Positions 1 through 8,142 are shown, numbered from the stretch's first letter. The stretch: DNA of 19,934 bases from Chitinophagaceae bacterium UBA3430 (GCA_002378975.1 DFST01000045.1:1-19934), one strand, 5' to 3'. Program-made: numbers and translations. Notes: a model not told the origin generated them from the letters alone.

Positions 1-549
1 AACCGCATCGAGGAATCTGTCGTTTTTTTGAATGGGCTATTGCATGACTTCTTATCCCTTGGTAAAATCGAAGAAGGTAAGTTGACCGTAGAGATCGGTG
101 AGTTTAATCTGAATGAATTCTTGACAGACCTAGTGGAAGAGATGAATATCCAGCTACAAGCAGGACAGCGCATCCAGGTGAAACTCACAGGAAGTCATAC
201 CTTTTCTACCGACAAGCGATTACTGAAAAACATCTTAATAAATTTGATTTCCAACGCCATTAAATTTTCTTTTTCGAATAGCGTGATCGAGTTGAATTTA
301 CAAGATACTCCTACTGGTAAATCAATCGCGGTAAAAGATTATGGGATGGGTATACCGCCGGAGGACCTTCCACATCTCTTTTCTAATTTTTCTCGCGGGT
401 CCAATGTGAATCAAATACAAGGCACCGGGCTTGGACTTACTTTGGTTAAGCGATATGCAGACATCTTGAAAGGAACAGTTACGCTGCATAGCGAATTGGG
501 AAAAGGGACTGTGGTTACATTGGAGATTCCCAATTTGAAAGTTTCGTAA
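1..549 (+). CDS. Sensor histidine kinase, C-terminal part (5' truncated)
   Basis: The frame is open from base 1, so the gene begins outside the window; a TTG at 28 is internal and should not be taken as the start. What remains is the end of the second dimerisation helix (ending HDFLSLGKIEEGKL) and a whole HATPase_c domain. The N box is NILINLISNAIKFS, the G1 box DYGMGIP and the G2 box GTGLGLTLVK. Such kinases bind ATP here and phosphorylate a histidine that lies upstream of the window. The input domain cannot be seen, so the signal and partner regulator are unknown. The TAA stop is one base from the stop of the convergent S4-domain gene, leaving no room for an intrinsic terminator. The protein ends soon after the ATPase domain, so no receiver domain is fused at the C-terminus. 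Confidence 0.95.
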   Translation, partial: NRIEESVVFLNGLLHDFLSLGKIEEGKLTVEIGEFNLNEFLTDLVEEMNIQLQAGQRIQVKLTGSHTFSTDKRLLKNILINLISNAIKFSFSNSVIELNLQDTPTGKSIAVKDYGMGIPPEDLPHLFSNFSRGSNVNQIQGTGLGLTLVKRYADILKGTVTLHSELGKGTVVTLEIPNLKVS

Positions 550-550
550 A

Positions 551-958
551 CTACGAGTTACTTGGTTCGTCGTCCCCTTGGGTGAAATCATCCAATTCGC
601 GCCGGTCTTTCTTTGTAGGTCGACCTATCTTACTGGGCCGTTTGCCACTATAAAAACTCGCGGCCTGATATTTCAACCGCTCCAATTCTTCTTCAGGGGT
701 TATGTCTACGTAATGCTGGATCGCCAATTCGTGCTTCAAGCGATTTTGTAAAAGCCCCGTAACCTTGATGCGCCATCGTTTTTGCTCCGTGCGCACCTCG
801 TATTCATCGCCCAGATGCACATTCTTGCCGGGCTTGGCCGGATCTTCCTGGTACTTGACCTTTCCTTGATTGCAGGCCCAGGTGGCCAGCGCGCGGGTCT
901 TGAACAAGCGGATCGCCCAGAGATATTTATCCAGTCGAAGTCGGGGTGCGGGTTCCAT
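551..958 (-). CDS. hslR: S4-domain RNA-binding protein, Hsp15 family
   Basis: A 135-residue protein with an N-terminal S4 RNA-binding fold (about residues 7-65: RLDKYLWAIRLFKTRALAT, then GKVKYQ and KPGKNVHLGDEYEV) and a basic, then acidic, C-terminal tail (KRPSKIGRPTKKDRRELDDF). Hsp15 of E. coli, of similar length, binds stalled 50S subunits that carry a nascent chain and helps recycle them; that role is carried over by family only. It begins 3 bases after the M20 dipeptidase stop, so it is probably the last gene of the rimM-dinB-M20 unit. The ATG at 956-958 is directly followed by the S4 domain. No terminator follows, because the convergent kinase gene ends one base away. Confidence 0.85.
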   Translation of the reverse strand: MEPAPRLRLDKYLWAIRLFKTRALATWACNQGKVKYQEDPAKPGKNVHLGDEYEVRTEQKRWRIKVTGLLQNRLKHELAIQHYVDITPEEELERLKYQAASFYSGKRPSKIGRPTKKDRRELDDFTQGDDEPSNS

Positions 959-961
959 GCA

Positions 962-2329
962 TCAGGCCTCTGCAAAATATTTATGGAAATAAGGAATCGT
1001 TTCGATGCCCTTGTAGTAATTCTCCAAATTGTATTTTTCGTTGGGACTATGCAGATTGTCGCTGTCCAATCCGAATCCCATGAATACGATTTTGATGCCC
1101 AACTCACGCTCCAAGATTGAACAGATGGGAATGCTGCCACCACCACGAACCGGAATTGGTGTTTTGCCAAACGTTGTCTCGATGGCCTTGGACGCGGCTT
1201 GGTATCCCTTGCTGTCGATGGGCGTCATGTACGGTTCGCCACCATGATGCAACGACGCTTTCACCGTCACCGATTTGGGGGCGATCGATTGAAAATAGTT
1301 CAGTAGTTTCTCCGTGATCTTTTCCGAGGATTGATTCGGCACCAATCGGGCCGAGATCTTGGCATAGGCTTTGGAGGGAAGCACGGTCTTGGCGCCTTCT
1401 CCGGTGTATCCGCCCCAGATGCCATTTACTTCGAGGGTAGGACGGAGTCCAGTACGCTCATAGGTAGAGTAGCCTTTCTCGCCCCATACTTCGTTCAGCC
1501 CTAGTTCATCTTTATAGGCTTGCTCATTGTAAGGTGCTCGGTTAATCAACGCGCGTTCCGCGTCGGTAGCAATCACTACATCATCGTAAAATCCGGGAAT
1601 GGTGATGTGGTTGTTTTCGTCGTGACAACTGGCGATCATACGGGTCAGGATCGTGATGGGGTTGGCTACCGCTCCGCCATAAGTGCCGCTGTGCAGATCA
1701 CGGTTGGCGCCAGTCACTTCTACTTCAATGTAACTCAGGCCGCGTACGCCGGTATCGAGCGAGGGATTTTCCATGCTCAGCATCGCACTATCGCTAATCA
1801 GAATTACATCCGCTTTCAATAATTCTTTATTTGCAGCAACAAAGGCGCCCAGGTTCGGAGAGCCTACTTCTTCTTCCCCTTCAATGAGGAATTTAATGTT
1901 GGTGCAAAGCGTATTCGTTTTATCCATCACTTCCAGTGCCTTGACGTGCATGTAAAACTGTCCTTTATCGTCGGCCGAACCACGTGCAAATACCTTACCG
2001 TCTTTGATCACGGGTTCGAATGGACCGCTGTGCCATAGTTCCAGCGGATCGGCCGGTTGTACGTCGTAGTGTCCATAGACCAACACGGTGGGCTTACTCG
2101 CGTCGATGATGCGTTCTCCATAGACAACCGGATAGCCAGCTGTAGGTAACACCTCGGCACGCGTACAGCCCGCTGCTAGCAGACTTTGCTTAACGGCATC
2201 GGCGCAGCGGATCATATCCGACTGATGTTCCGATTTCGCGCTGATGGACGGGATGCGCAACAAGTCCATCATCTCATTTAGAAAACGATCCTGATGTTGT
2301 TCTTGATAAGCTTTCCAGGCGTTCGACAT
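962..2329 (-). CDS. M20-family metallo-dipeptidase
   Basis: A 455-residue protein that fits cytosolic M20 (ArgE/DapE/CPG2-like) dipeptidases, which use a two-zinc centre to cleave dipeptides. The metal and catalytic blocks are in the usual order: VYGHYDVQPADP (His87, Asp89), ARGSADDKGQ (bridging Asp120), the acidic cluster EGEEEVGS (from Glu150), the dimerisation-domain block HSGTYGG, GGGSIPI, and a last metal His in the C-terminal LHSPNEKY. No signal peptide is visible, so the product should be cytosolic. The ATG is the first in frame, 30 bases after dinB; a near-match to the -7 consensus (TATCTTCG) lies in that gap, but co-transcription with dinB is more likely. Substrate range cannot be read from sequence; related proteins act on Xaa-Xaa or beta-Ala-His dipeptides. 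Confidence 0.92.
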   Translation of the reverse strand: MSNAWKAYQEQHQDRFLNEMMDLLRIPSISAKSEHQSDMIRCADAVKQSLLAAGCTRAEVLPTAGYPVVYGERIIDASKPTVLVYGHYDVQPADPLELWHSGPFEPVIKDGKVFARGSADDKGQFYMHVKALEVMDKTNTLCTNIKFLIEGEEEVGSPNLGAFVAANKELLKADVILISDSAMLSMENPSLDTGVRGLSYIEVEVTGANRDLHSGTYGGAVANPITILTRMIASCHDENNHITIPGFYDDVVIATDAERALINRAPYNEQAYKDELGLNEVWGEKGYSTYERTGLRPTLEVNGIWGGYTGEGAKTVLPSKAYAKISARLVPNQSSEKITEKLLNYFQSIAPKSVTVKASLHHGGEPYMTPIDSKGYQAASKAIETTFGKTPIPVRGGGSIPICSILERELGIKIVFMGFGLDSDNLHSPNEKYNLENYYKGIETIPYFHKYFAEA

Positions 2330-2359
2330 GGTAGTGTGGTTTGAGGTAAACGAAGATAC

Positions 2360-3541
2360 TTAAGATGCGGTTCCGTCCTTCGGCTTTCGGGGTTTGGGGA
2401 GGTTGGTTGCTTTGGTCAACGAGCTGCTGCCGTAGCGATCTTTCAAGGCATCCATGGCCTGATAGAGTTTGAGTTTCTGCGGTTGATTTTCGAACAGACT
2501 CATCTGCATCGTAAATGGAATGAGATGGGAGAAGCGTACGCCCAGCAACCGAATCGGCCGGTTCTTCTCGCGAAGTGCATCAAATAGCTTTGTAACATGC
2601 GCCAGCAAATTGTCATCCAGGGCGGAGTACGGAATGGTCTCTTGGCGCGATACGGTATCGAAATTTGAATACCGGATCTTGATCGTGATGCAGCCGGTCA
2701 GCTTTTCTTCCTGCCGCAGCTCGTAAGCGGTTTTTTCGGTAAGTCGTACCAATTGTCGGTGTAAAAAATCGAGGTCTGTTTGATCTTCCGAGAAGGTGTT
2801 TTCGTGACTGATGCTTTTTTGCTCCCAATCCGTGTGTACGGTCGCCGAGCCAATGCCCTGTGCTTTATGCCAAAGGGATTCGCCGTGCTGGCCGAGTAGT
2901 TTTAGTAGCAGCTCGATTGGTGTAGCGGCCAATTCAGCAATAGTGCGGATTCCCCAATTCTTGAGTTGTAATTCGGTTTGTTGCCCAACGCCGTTGATCT
3001 TACCCACGCCCAGAGGCCAAAGAAAAGCTTGTTCGTTGCCGGGTTCCACTTCAAGAAATCCGTTGGGTTTGGCTTCGTTGGTAGCCATTTTGCTGATGAA
3101 TCTCGCGGTCGAAAGTCCGCCCGACATGGGCAGTCCGGTTTCGCGGATCACGGTTTCCCGCAGTTCGCGGGCAAATTGTTGCACACCGAAATATTTATCC
3201 ATGCCGCTGAGGTCGACATAGAACTCATCGATGCTGGCTTTTTCAAAGGCCGGCACCCGGTCGGCAATGATGTCGGTGACCCACCGCGAATAGTGGCTGT
3301 ATTGATCGCGGCTGTGATTGGTGACGATGGCCTGCGGACAAAGCTGCAGGGCTTTTTTCATTGGCATTGCTGAATGAATCCCGAATTTTCGAGCTTCATA
3401 GCTGCAAGCGGCAACCACGCCTCGATCGTATCCGCCCACCAGTACAGGTTTGCCTTGTAGAGCGGGATTGTTCCGGATCTCCACCGATACAAAAAAAGAA
3501 TCCAGATCGTAATGGGCGATATACGGATGCGGGTCCGCCAT
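2360..3541 (-). CDS. dinB: DNA polymerase IV (Y-family translesion polymerase)
   Basis: A 393-residue Y-family polymerase, close to the usual length. The catalytic carboxylates are visible: YDLDSFF (Asp12) and ASIDEFYVDLSG (Asp105, Glu106). Palm and fingers blocks follow (SYEARKFGI, GGLSTARFISKMATNEAKPNG), then the helix-hairpin-helix thumb and the little finger. QMSLF at 346-350 fits the beta-clamp binding motif QxxLF, so docking to the sliding clamp is likely. The family copies past DNA lesions at low fidelity. I chose the ATG at 3539-3541, two bases after the rimM stop; a TTG at 3545-3547 that overlaps that stop is possible and would add MN. The close spacing implies co-transcription with rimM. 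No SOS operator was recognised nearby. Confidence 0.96.
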   Translation of the reverse strand: MADPHPYIAHYDLDSFFVSVEIRNNPALQGKPVLVGGYDRGVVAACSYEARKFGIHSAMPMKKALQLCPQAIVTNHSRDQYSHYSRWVTDIIADRVPAFEKASIDEFYVDLSGMDKYFGVQQFARELRETVIRETGLPMSGGLSTARFISKMATNEAKPNGFLEVEPGNEQAFLWPLGVGKINGVGQQTELQLKNWGIRTIAELAATPIELLLKLLGQHGESLWHKAQGIGSATVHTDWEQKSISHENTFSEDQTDLDFLHRQLVRLTEKTAYELRQEEKLTGCITIKIRYSNFDTVSRQETIPYSALDDNLLAHVTKLFDALREKNRPIRLLGVRFSHLIPFTMQMSLFENQPQKLKLYQAMDALKDRYGSSSLTKATNLPKPRKPKDGTAS

Positions 3542-3543
3542 GT

Positions 3544-4062
3544 TCAACTTAAGTAAATGTCAAGCAGTCCTTCCGGTAGCTCTACCTGCACGATGCATTT
3601 TTTGTGATCGATTCGTTGTAGGGAATCTTCGTGTAGGGGAATGTAGACGTCTTTGCCATTGATCTGCAGTCGGCATAAGATCTGGTGAGGTTGCTCGATC
3701 AGTTCGAGGATCTCACCTAAGTCTTGATCGTTTTCTACGATGTGATAACCCAGTAATTTGATGGGGGCAGTTTTGGCTGCTTGTTTTTCAAAATCTGCTT
3801 CGGCCAACCAGACGGCTTTACGGGCCAATTGTTGTGCCTGTTCTTTGGAGCTGATCCCTTCTATTTTGAGTAGCGTCTCCGCTTCGTTGCGGGCTTGCGC
3901 TTTTTCAATGAACCAGGGAAGGAATTGTCCTTTTTTGTCTTCGATGAAAATGGCCTTTACGCCGGAAAGTGTGCTGCGTTTGCCCAGTTGATGCTGGAGC
4001 AGCAGCTCGCCTTGCAATCCGTGCGGTCCGATCAGTTTTCCGATGGGTATATAAGTCGACAT
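3544..4062 (-). CDS. rimM: 16S rRNA processing / ribosome maturation factor RimM
   Basis: A 172-residue protein matching RimM. The N-terminal beta-barrel domain starts IPIGKLIGPHGLQGELLL. A PRC-barrel domain follows in the second half (LLGYHIVENDQDLGEILEL, then the VYIPLHED and LLDIYL blocks). RimM binds S19 in the head of the 30S subunit and assists its assembly. Its neighbour rpsP encodes another small-subunit protein, which fits the rpsP-rimM order found in many bacteria. Here, however, a strong intrinsic terminator (4101-4126) lies between the two, and trmD, often next, is absent; dinB follows instead. No clear TAnnTTTG promoter was found in the short gap upstream, so rimM may depend on read-through or on a weak promoter. 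Confidence 0.95.
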   Translation of the reverse strand: MSTYIPIGKLIGPHGLQGELLLQHQLGKRSTLSGVKAIFIEDKKGQFLPWFIEKAQARNEAETLLKIEGISSKEQAQQLARKAVWLAEADFEKQAAKTAPIKLLGYHIVENDQDLGEILELIEQPHQILCRLQINGKDVYIPLHEDSLQRIDHKKCIVQVELPEGLLDIYLS

Positions 4063-4100
4063 CGAGTATGCAAGTTCTGAATTATTCGTATGGGGGGCAT

Positions 4101-4126
4101 AAAAAAATCCCGACCAAAGCCGGGAT
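4101..4126 (-). terminator. Intrinsic terminator downstream of rpsP
   Basis: On the minus strand the stem ATCCCG/CGGGAT (4126-4121 and 4112-4107) encloses an 8-base spacer that can add a G-U and a C-G pair, and is followed by a run of seven U (overlapping the last stem base). It lies 24 bases past the rpsP stop and 38 bases before the rimM start. Confidence 0.9.
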
Positions 4127-4149
4127 CTAATGTGCTATAGGTCGGAAAA

Positions 4150-4614
4150 TTATTCCGCAGGTGCTTCAGACTCCGGTGCGGCCGGTGTCTCTTCTACCTT
4201 GCGAACTACCGGTACACGGGAAGCAACGCGGGCTGCTTTCTTCTTGCGGTAGGCGTCTTCCTGACGTTTTTTGATTTGTTGTTCGTGCTCAGCGGTCCAG
4301 GCAGTGAATTTCTGCATGGCGGTCGCATCATCAAAAAGTCCCATGGTTACACCGCGCAACAAATGCTTCAAGTACAGGACGCCTTTGAAGCTGAGGATGC
4401 GACGGACAGTGTCGGTGGGGGCAGCGCCTTTGTTCAACCACTCCAATGCCTTCTGGCGGTCCAATTGGACGGTAGCCGGAACGGTGAGGGGATTGTAGGT
4501 GCCTAACTTTTGGATGAACTTACCATCGCGAGGTGCGCGTGAATCGGCGACAACGATGAAGTAAAAAGGTCTTTTCTTGGACCCGTGCCGTTGGAGACGG
4601 ATTTTTGCTGACAT
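4150..4614 (-). CDS. rpsP: Small ribosomal subunit protein bS16, extended form
   Basis: The protein begins MSAKIRLQRHGSKKRPFYFIV, the hallmark of bS16, followed by DSRAPRDGKFIQKLGTYNP. The core ends near residue 85. A long Lys/Glu/Ala-rich tail ending PAAPESEAPAE brings the total to 154 residues, against about 80-90 for E. coli S16; such tails are usual in Bacteroidota. bS16 is an early-binding 30S protein needed for assembly. The reading frame is open 19 codons further upstream, but that stretch is not S16-like and would cover the predicted promoter, so the ATG at 4612-4614 is chosen. It is transcribed from its own promoter and ends at an intrinsic terminator, so it appears to be monocistronic. 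Confidence 0.97.
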   Translation of the reverse strand: MSAKIRLQRHGSKKRPFYFIVVADSRAPRDGKFIQKLGTYNPLTVPATVQLDRQKALEWLNKGAAPTDTVRRILSFKGVLYLKHLLRGVTMGLFDDATAMQKFTAWTAEHEQQIKKRQEDAYRKKKAARVASRVPVVRKVEETPAAPESEAPAE

Positions 4615-4650
4615 AAATAGAAATTTAACAGCGTGACGAAATAGGATTGA

Positions 4651-4664
4651 CCGGTTGAAACCGG
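4651..4664 (-). promoter_or_regulatory. Hairpin in the rpsP leader
   Basis: The 14-base self-complementary stretch CCGGTTTCAACCGG can form a 5-bp stem with a UUCA loop in the roughly 50-base predicted rpsP 5' leader. Leaders of ribosomal protein genes often bind the encoded protein; whether this one does is unknown. Confidence 0.4.
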
Positions 4665-4668
4665 GGAG

Positions 4669-4702
4669 CAAATATACGGAGGGTCAGGATTTCAGGAACA
4701 AA
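4669..4702 (-). promoter_or_regulatory. rpsP promoter, Bacteroidota type
   Basis: Read on the minus strand, TATATTTG (4676-4669) is an exact TAnnTTTG -7 box. A TTTG at 4702-4699 lies 22 bases upstream as a -33 box, slightly wider than usual. The start of transcription would be near 4663, giving a leader of about 50 bases. Confidence 0.6.
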
Positions 4703-4707
4703 AAAGA

Positions 4708-6030
4708 TTACCGCATGCCGGGTTGGGAAGGGCCGAAACGACCTAATTTGTTCATATTCTTCATCATAGCCCGCATTTCCTCAAACTGTTTGAGGAAATT
4801 ATTCAGCTCCTGGATGTCTTTCCCGGCTCCCCGGGCAATTCGTTTCTTCCGGTTCGCGTCGATCAAGTCGGGGTTGGCCCGCTCGGTCGGGGTCATCGAG
4901 TTGATCAGGGCCTCAATGCCCTTGAAGGCATCGTCGCTGATGTCCAGGTCCTTGATCTTACCACCCACCCCCGGGATCATCCCCAACAGGTCTTTCATGT
5001 TCCCCATCTTCTTGATCTGTTCAATCTGCATCTTGAAATCAGCAAAGTCGAATTGATTCTTGCGGATTTTGGATTCCAATTTCTTAGCCTCGGCCTCATC
5101 GAATTGCGCTTGTGCCTTCTCAACGAGTGAGGTGATGTCTCCCATACCCAGAATCCGTTGCGCCATCCGGTCGGGATGGAACACGTCCAAGGTGTCCATC
5201 TTCTCTCCCCGACTTACGAATTTGATGGGTTTTTGTACGGTATACTGAACAGACAATGCAGCACCCCCGCGGGTATCTCCATCCAATTTGGTCAACACGA
5301 CGCCGGTAAAATCCAACCGATCGTTGAATGCTTTGGCTGTGTTTACTGCATCTTGGCCGGTCATGCTATCAACAACAAAGAGGATCTCCTGCGGCTGAAC
5401 GGCGTTGCGGATGTCGGCTACTTCCTTCATCAGCACCTCGTCAATGGCCAATCGGCCGGCGGTATCGACGATCACCACATTGCGGTTCAACTGGCGGGCC
5501 TGCGCCACCGCCCGCTGGGCGATGCCTACCGGATCTTGACTTCCTGGTTCCACATGTACCGGCACGTCGATCTGTTCACCCAACACACGGAGCTGTTCCA
5601 TAGCAGCCGGACGGTACACGTCGGCCGCTACCAGCATCGGCTGCAGGTTCTTTTGCGTTTTTAGGTAGTGGGCCAGTTTGCCCGAGAAGGTGGTCTTACC
5701 GCTACCCTGTAGACCAGCGATCAGGATGACAGCCGGGTTGCCTTTGGCATTGAATTCGGCGGTCTGACCACCCATCAGGGCCGTCAGTTCATCCTGCACG
5801 ATTTTCACCATCAATTGCCCGGGCGAGATCGCATTCATGACCTTTAGACCCAGGGCTTTGTCCTTGACCGTATCGGTGAATTCCTTGGCGATTTTGAAAT
5901 TGACATCGGCATCCACCAGCGCCCGGCGAATGTCTTTGACCGTGGCGGCCACGTTCAATTCGGTGATTCGGCCTTGTCCGCGCAGATTCTTGAAGGCGGA
6001 CTCCAATCGTTCCTGTAAGCTGTTGAACAT
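4708..6030 (-). CDS. ffh: Signal recognition particle protein Ffh (SRP54)
   Basis: A 440-residue protein with the N, G and M domains of Ffh. The N-domain helical bundle starts FNSLQERLESAFKNLRG. GTPase blocks are GLQGSGKTT (106-114), then DTAGR and TKLDGD. The methionine-rich M domain, which binds 4.5S RNA and signal sequences, ends MRAMMKNMNKLGRFG. Ffh delivers ribosomes making membrane proteins to FtsY at the inner membrane. The frame is open for 14 further codons upstream, but these encode a hydrophobic run unlike any Ffh N-terminus and cover the promoter, so the ATG at 6028-6030 is used. There is no 4.5S RNA or ftsY in the window. Confidence 0.97.
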   Translation of the reverse strand: MFNSLQERLESAFKNLRGQGRITELNVAATVKDIRRALVDADVNFKIAKEFTDTVKDKALGLKVMNAISPGQLMVKIVQDELTALMGGQTAEFNAKGNPAVILIAGLQGSGKTTFSGKLAHYLKTQKNLQPMLVAADVYRPAAMEQLRVLGEQIDVPVHVEPGSQDPVGIAQRAVAQARQLNRNVVIVDTAGRLAIDEVLMKEVADIRNAVQPQEILFVVDSMTGQDAVNTAKAFNDRLDFTGVVLTKLDGDTRGGAALSVQYTVQKPIKFVSRGEKMDTLDVFHPDRMAQRILGMGDITSLVEKAQAQFDEAEAKKLESKIRKNQFDFADFKMQIEQIKKMGNMKDLLGMIPGVGGKIKDLDISDDAFKGIEALINSMTPTERANPDLIDANRKKRIARGAGKDIQELNNFLKQFEEMRAMMKNMNKLGRFGPSQPGMR

Positions 6031-6047
6031 AATTATAAAGAGGAACG

Positions 6048-6055
6048 CAAAGATA
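6048..6055 (-). promoter_or_regulatory. ffh promoter -7 box
   Basis: TATCTTTG on the minus strand is an exact TAnnTTTG -7 box, 17 bases before the ffh ATG. No good -33 box was found about 20 bases upstream, where the sequence is GC-rich. The predicted leader is only about 10 bases. Confidence 0.55.
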
Positions 6056-6153
6056 AGCAGGCATCCCTCCACTACCGAGGCCCCCGGGGGATCTAGTTTG
6101 CCGGTGATTCCGGTCAGGCTAACCGCTTACCAGAAAATTACCCGTTTATTTTC

Positions 6154-6183
6154 TTGGGGAGTATCAATTATTATCTATTATTG
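6154..6183 (+). promoter_or_regulatory. Candidate promoter of the START-like gene
   Basis: A TTG (6154-6156) followed after 19 bases by TATTATTG (6176-6183), one mismatch from TAnnTTTG. It lies in an AT-rich stretch inside the otherwise GC-rich gap 6031-6203, with the ATG 20 bases downstream. Confidence 0.4.
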
Positions 6184-6203
6184 CCCCAATCTCACTGATA
6201 CGC

Positions 6204-6581
6204 ATGAGCAAACAAATTTTTACGTTGGAGTTCCCGGTACGCTGTTCACCGTCTATACTCTATGTATTCCTGTCGACGCCGACCGGACTGTCTGAATGGT
6301 TCGCCGACAAGGTCGATGAACGCGACGGCATCTTCTATTTTGGCTGGGATGGGTCCGTGGAACAAGCGGAGGTCATCGAAAGCGAAACCGATAAATTCAT
6401 TCGATACCACTGGCTGTCTGCCCCCGACGGAGAGTATTTTGAGATGCGCATCGATAAATCGGAGATCACCAACCAAACGATTTTGGTGATCAAAGATTTC
6501 GCCGAGAAAAAAGACATCAAGGATCAAACCCTGCTCTGGGACCACCAGATCAAGGACCTTTTCCACCGACTCGGCAACTAG
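6204..6581 (+). CDS. START-like (SRPBCC superfamily) domain protein
   Basis: A 125-residue protein that is a single helix-grip domain of the SRPBCC/START-like kind. The pattern is LEFPVRCSPSILYVFLSTPTGLSEWFADKV, in which the first helix follows strand one and the WFAD block resembles AHSA1-like proteins, with a final helix (QTLLWDHQIKDLFHRLG). Such folds enclose a hydrophobic cavity for a lipid or other small ligand. Short proteins of this type are widespread in Bacteroidota and their function is not known to me. There is no signal peptide, so it should be cytosolic. The gene diverges from ffh with its own candidate promoter; 79 bases separate it from the LptF/G gene, which also has its own promoter. 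Confidence 0.85.
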   Translation: MSKQIFTLEFPVRCSPSILYVFLSTPTGLSEWFADKVDERDGIFYFGWDGSVEQAEVIESETDKFIRYHWLSAPDGEYFEMRIDKSEITNQTILVIKDFAEKKDIKDQTLLWDHQIKDLFHRLGN

Positions 6582-6615
6582 CACCTGTTAATATTTTCGA
6601 TCTGTCCGGCTGTGG

Positions 6616-6647
6616 TTGACTTCCCGCAGCCGATTGTTCTATTTTTG
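6616..6647 (+). promoter_or_regulatory. Promoter of the LptF/LptG-type permease gene
   Basis: A TTG -33 element (6616-6618), a 21-base spacer and the exact -7 box TATTTTTG (6640-6647). Only 13 bases lie between the box and the ATG at 6661, so the transcript would have a leader of about 6-9 bases. This argues for the ATG at 6661 over an in-frame TTG at 6616. Confidence 0.55.
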
Positions 6648-6660
6648 CCGGGCTCCGATC

Positions 6661-8103
6661 ATGGTTTTCCAGAAACTCGACAAACTCGTCATCAAGGCAT
6701 TCTTAGGGCCATTCGCCGCTACGTTCTTCATCACGTTGCTGGTGCTGGTGATGCAATTTTTCTGGCTCTACATCGATGATTTCGTCGGCAAAGGATTGGG
6801 CCCGCTGGTCATCGCCGAATTCATTCTCTATCAAAGTGCCGTCTTGGTGCCCCTGGCGCTGCCACTCTCCGTGTTGCTTTCCTCACTGATGACCTTCGGC
6901 AACCTGGGCGAGTCGTTCGAATTGGTCGCCATTAAGTCGGCCGGCATTTCGCTACTGCGCTTCATGCGTCCGCTTTTTTGGGTAACGGCATTGATCAGTA
7001 TAATCGCATTTATCTTTTCGAATTACGTAATCCCCGTCGCCAACCTGAAGTCGCGCACGCTGCTGGCCGATATCATTTATGCCAAACCCGCCTTTGACAT
7101 CAAGGAAGGTGTCTTCTACGATAAGATCAATGGCTTTGCCATCAAAATCGGACAGAAAGAATCCGACAGCATCATCCGCGATGTTATCATCTACGAACAA
7201 GGAAATATGTTGCAGGATAATTTTCTGGTCGCCGAATCAGGCATCATGCGGGTCACCGGCAACAAACGGATCCTGGAATTTCGTTTGCGAAACGGGTGGC
7301 GCTACCAGGAACGGGGCAATAACTATGAACGGGAGAACACCGAGTTCGTTCGCATCGGCTTTCAAGAATTCAATAAACAATTCGACCTGAGCAGCCTTGG
7401 GTTCACCAACCGCACGGCCGACAGCGTCAATAAGAACAACGAGCGCATGTACAGCCTTCGGCAACTCGAAAAGGCCATTGACTCCTTGCGAATCGACAAT
7501 GCCGAACACCGCAATCGATTCGAGCGTGACATGTACCGAACCCTTCAATTGACAGCCCTGCACGATACAATCGGAAAAAAATACCTCGATACAGCCAAGA
7601 CGCCGAAGGCAACAACCCTGACCGCTACGAATTGGTTGCCCGATTCGGCCCGACAGTCTGTGCACAGCCTAGCCAAAAATGCAGCAGCCTCCGTGAAGAT
7701 CGGGGCCGAGTCGATGAAAGGCGCCATGTACGACAAGGAGCGCGTATACCGAAAGCACATCATTGAATGGCATCGAAAGATCGTGCTTTCGTTGGCCTGT
7801 CTGGTGTTGTTCTTGGTCGGCGCCCCCTTGGGTTCGATCATACGCAAAGGCGGATTGGGTACTCCGTTGATCTTTGCGATCCTGTTCTTCATGGTCTACT
7901 ATTTTACCAGTACCACCGGAGAGAAAATGGCGAAAGAGGATACCATCACGCCATTCACCGGTATGTGGTTGGCGACCGCAGTCTTGACGCCGATCGGAAT
8001 CTTTCTCACCTACAAAGCTCTGAACGACGCACCCGTGCTGAATCGTGAGTTCTATGATCGGTTGCGTGCCCGCTGGAAAGAACGGATGGGGCGTAAAGGA
8101 TGA
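6661..8103 (+). CDS. LptF/LptG-family permease (YjgP/YjgQ)
   Basis: A 480-residue inner-membrane protein of the LptF/LptG family, the permeases that with LptB pull lipopolysaccharide from the inner membrane into the periplasmic bridge. Transmembrane helices lie at about residues 14-36, 55-80 and 98-120, followed by a periplasmic beta-rich domain (VANLKSRTLLADIIYAKPAF, VFYDKINGFAIKIG, FRLRNGWRYQER), and three C-terminal helices from about 375 (VLSLACLVLFLVGAPLGSIIRKGG) to 460. E. coli homologues have about 360 residues; the difference is largely a charged, probably helical insertion at about 245-370, which precedes the fourth helix. I cannot tell LptF from LptG by eye; the partner is not in the window. 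It has its own promoter and is followed 39 bases later by the CDF gene. Confidence 0.92.
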   Translation: MVFQKLDKLVIKAFLGPFAATFFITLLVLVMQFFWLYIDDFVGKGLGPLVIAEFILYQSAVLVPLALPLSVLLSSLMTFGNLGESFELVAIKSAGISLLRFMRPLFWVTALISIIAFIFSNYVIPVANLKSRTLLADIIYAKPAFDIKEGVFYDKINGFAIKIGQKESDSIIRDVIIYEQGNMLQDNFLVAESGIMRVTGNKRILEFRLRNGWRYQERGNNYERENTEFVRIGFQEFNKQFDLSSLGFTNRTADSVNKNNERMYSLRQLEKAIDSLRIDNAEHRNRFERDMYRTLQLTALHDTIGKKYLDTAKTPKATTLTATNWLPDSARQSVHSLAKNAAASVKIGAESMKGAMYDKERVYRKHIIEWHRKIVLSLACLVLFLVGAPLGSIIRKGGLGTPLIFAILFFMVYYFTSTTGEKMAKEDTITPFTGMWLATAVLTPIGIFLTYKALNDAPVLNREFYDRLRARWKERMGRKG

Positions 8104-8142
8104 GAATTGATTACATTTATCCGGTCAACGTTGGGCCCCACT

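Noticed and set aside
3545..3547. TTG start for dinB overlapping the rimM stop
   Set aside because: An ATG two codons later gives the normal Pol IV N-terminus with a two-base gap. The same reasoning applies to the GTG at 15524-15526 before the ABC permease ATG.
551..4062. dinB, dipeptidase and S4 protein next to rimM as a dedicated damage or defence system
   Set aside because: All are common housekeeping or stress genes with normal motifs. Close spacing alone does not show a joint function.
6081..6090. Ten-base palindrome CCCCCGGGGG in the ffh/START gap
   Set aside because: It has no loop and no T-tract on either side, and matches no operator I know. Probably chance in a GC-rich stretch.
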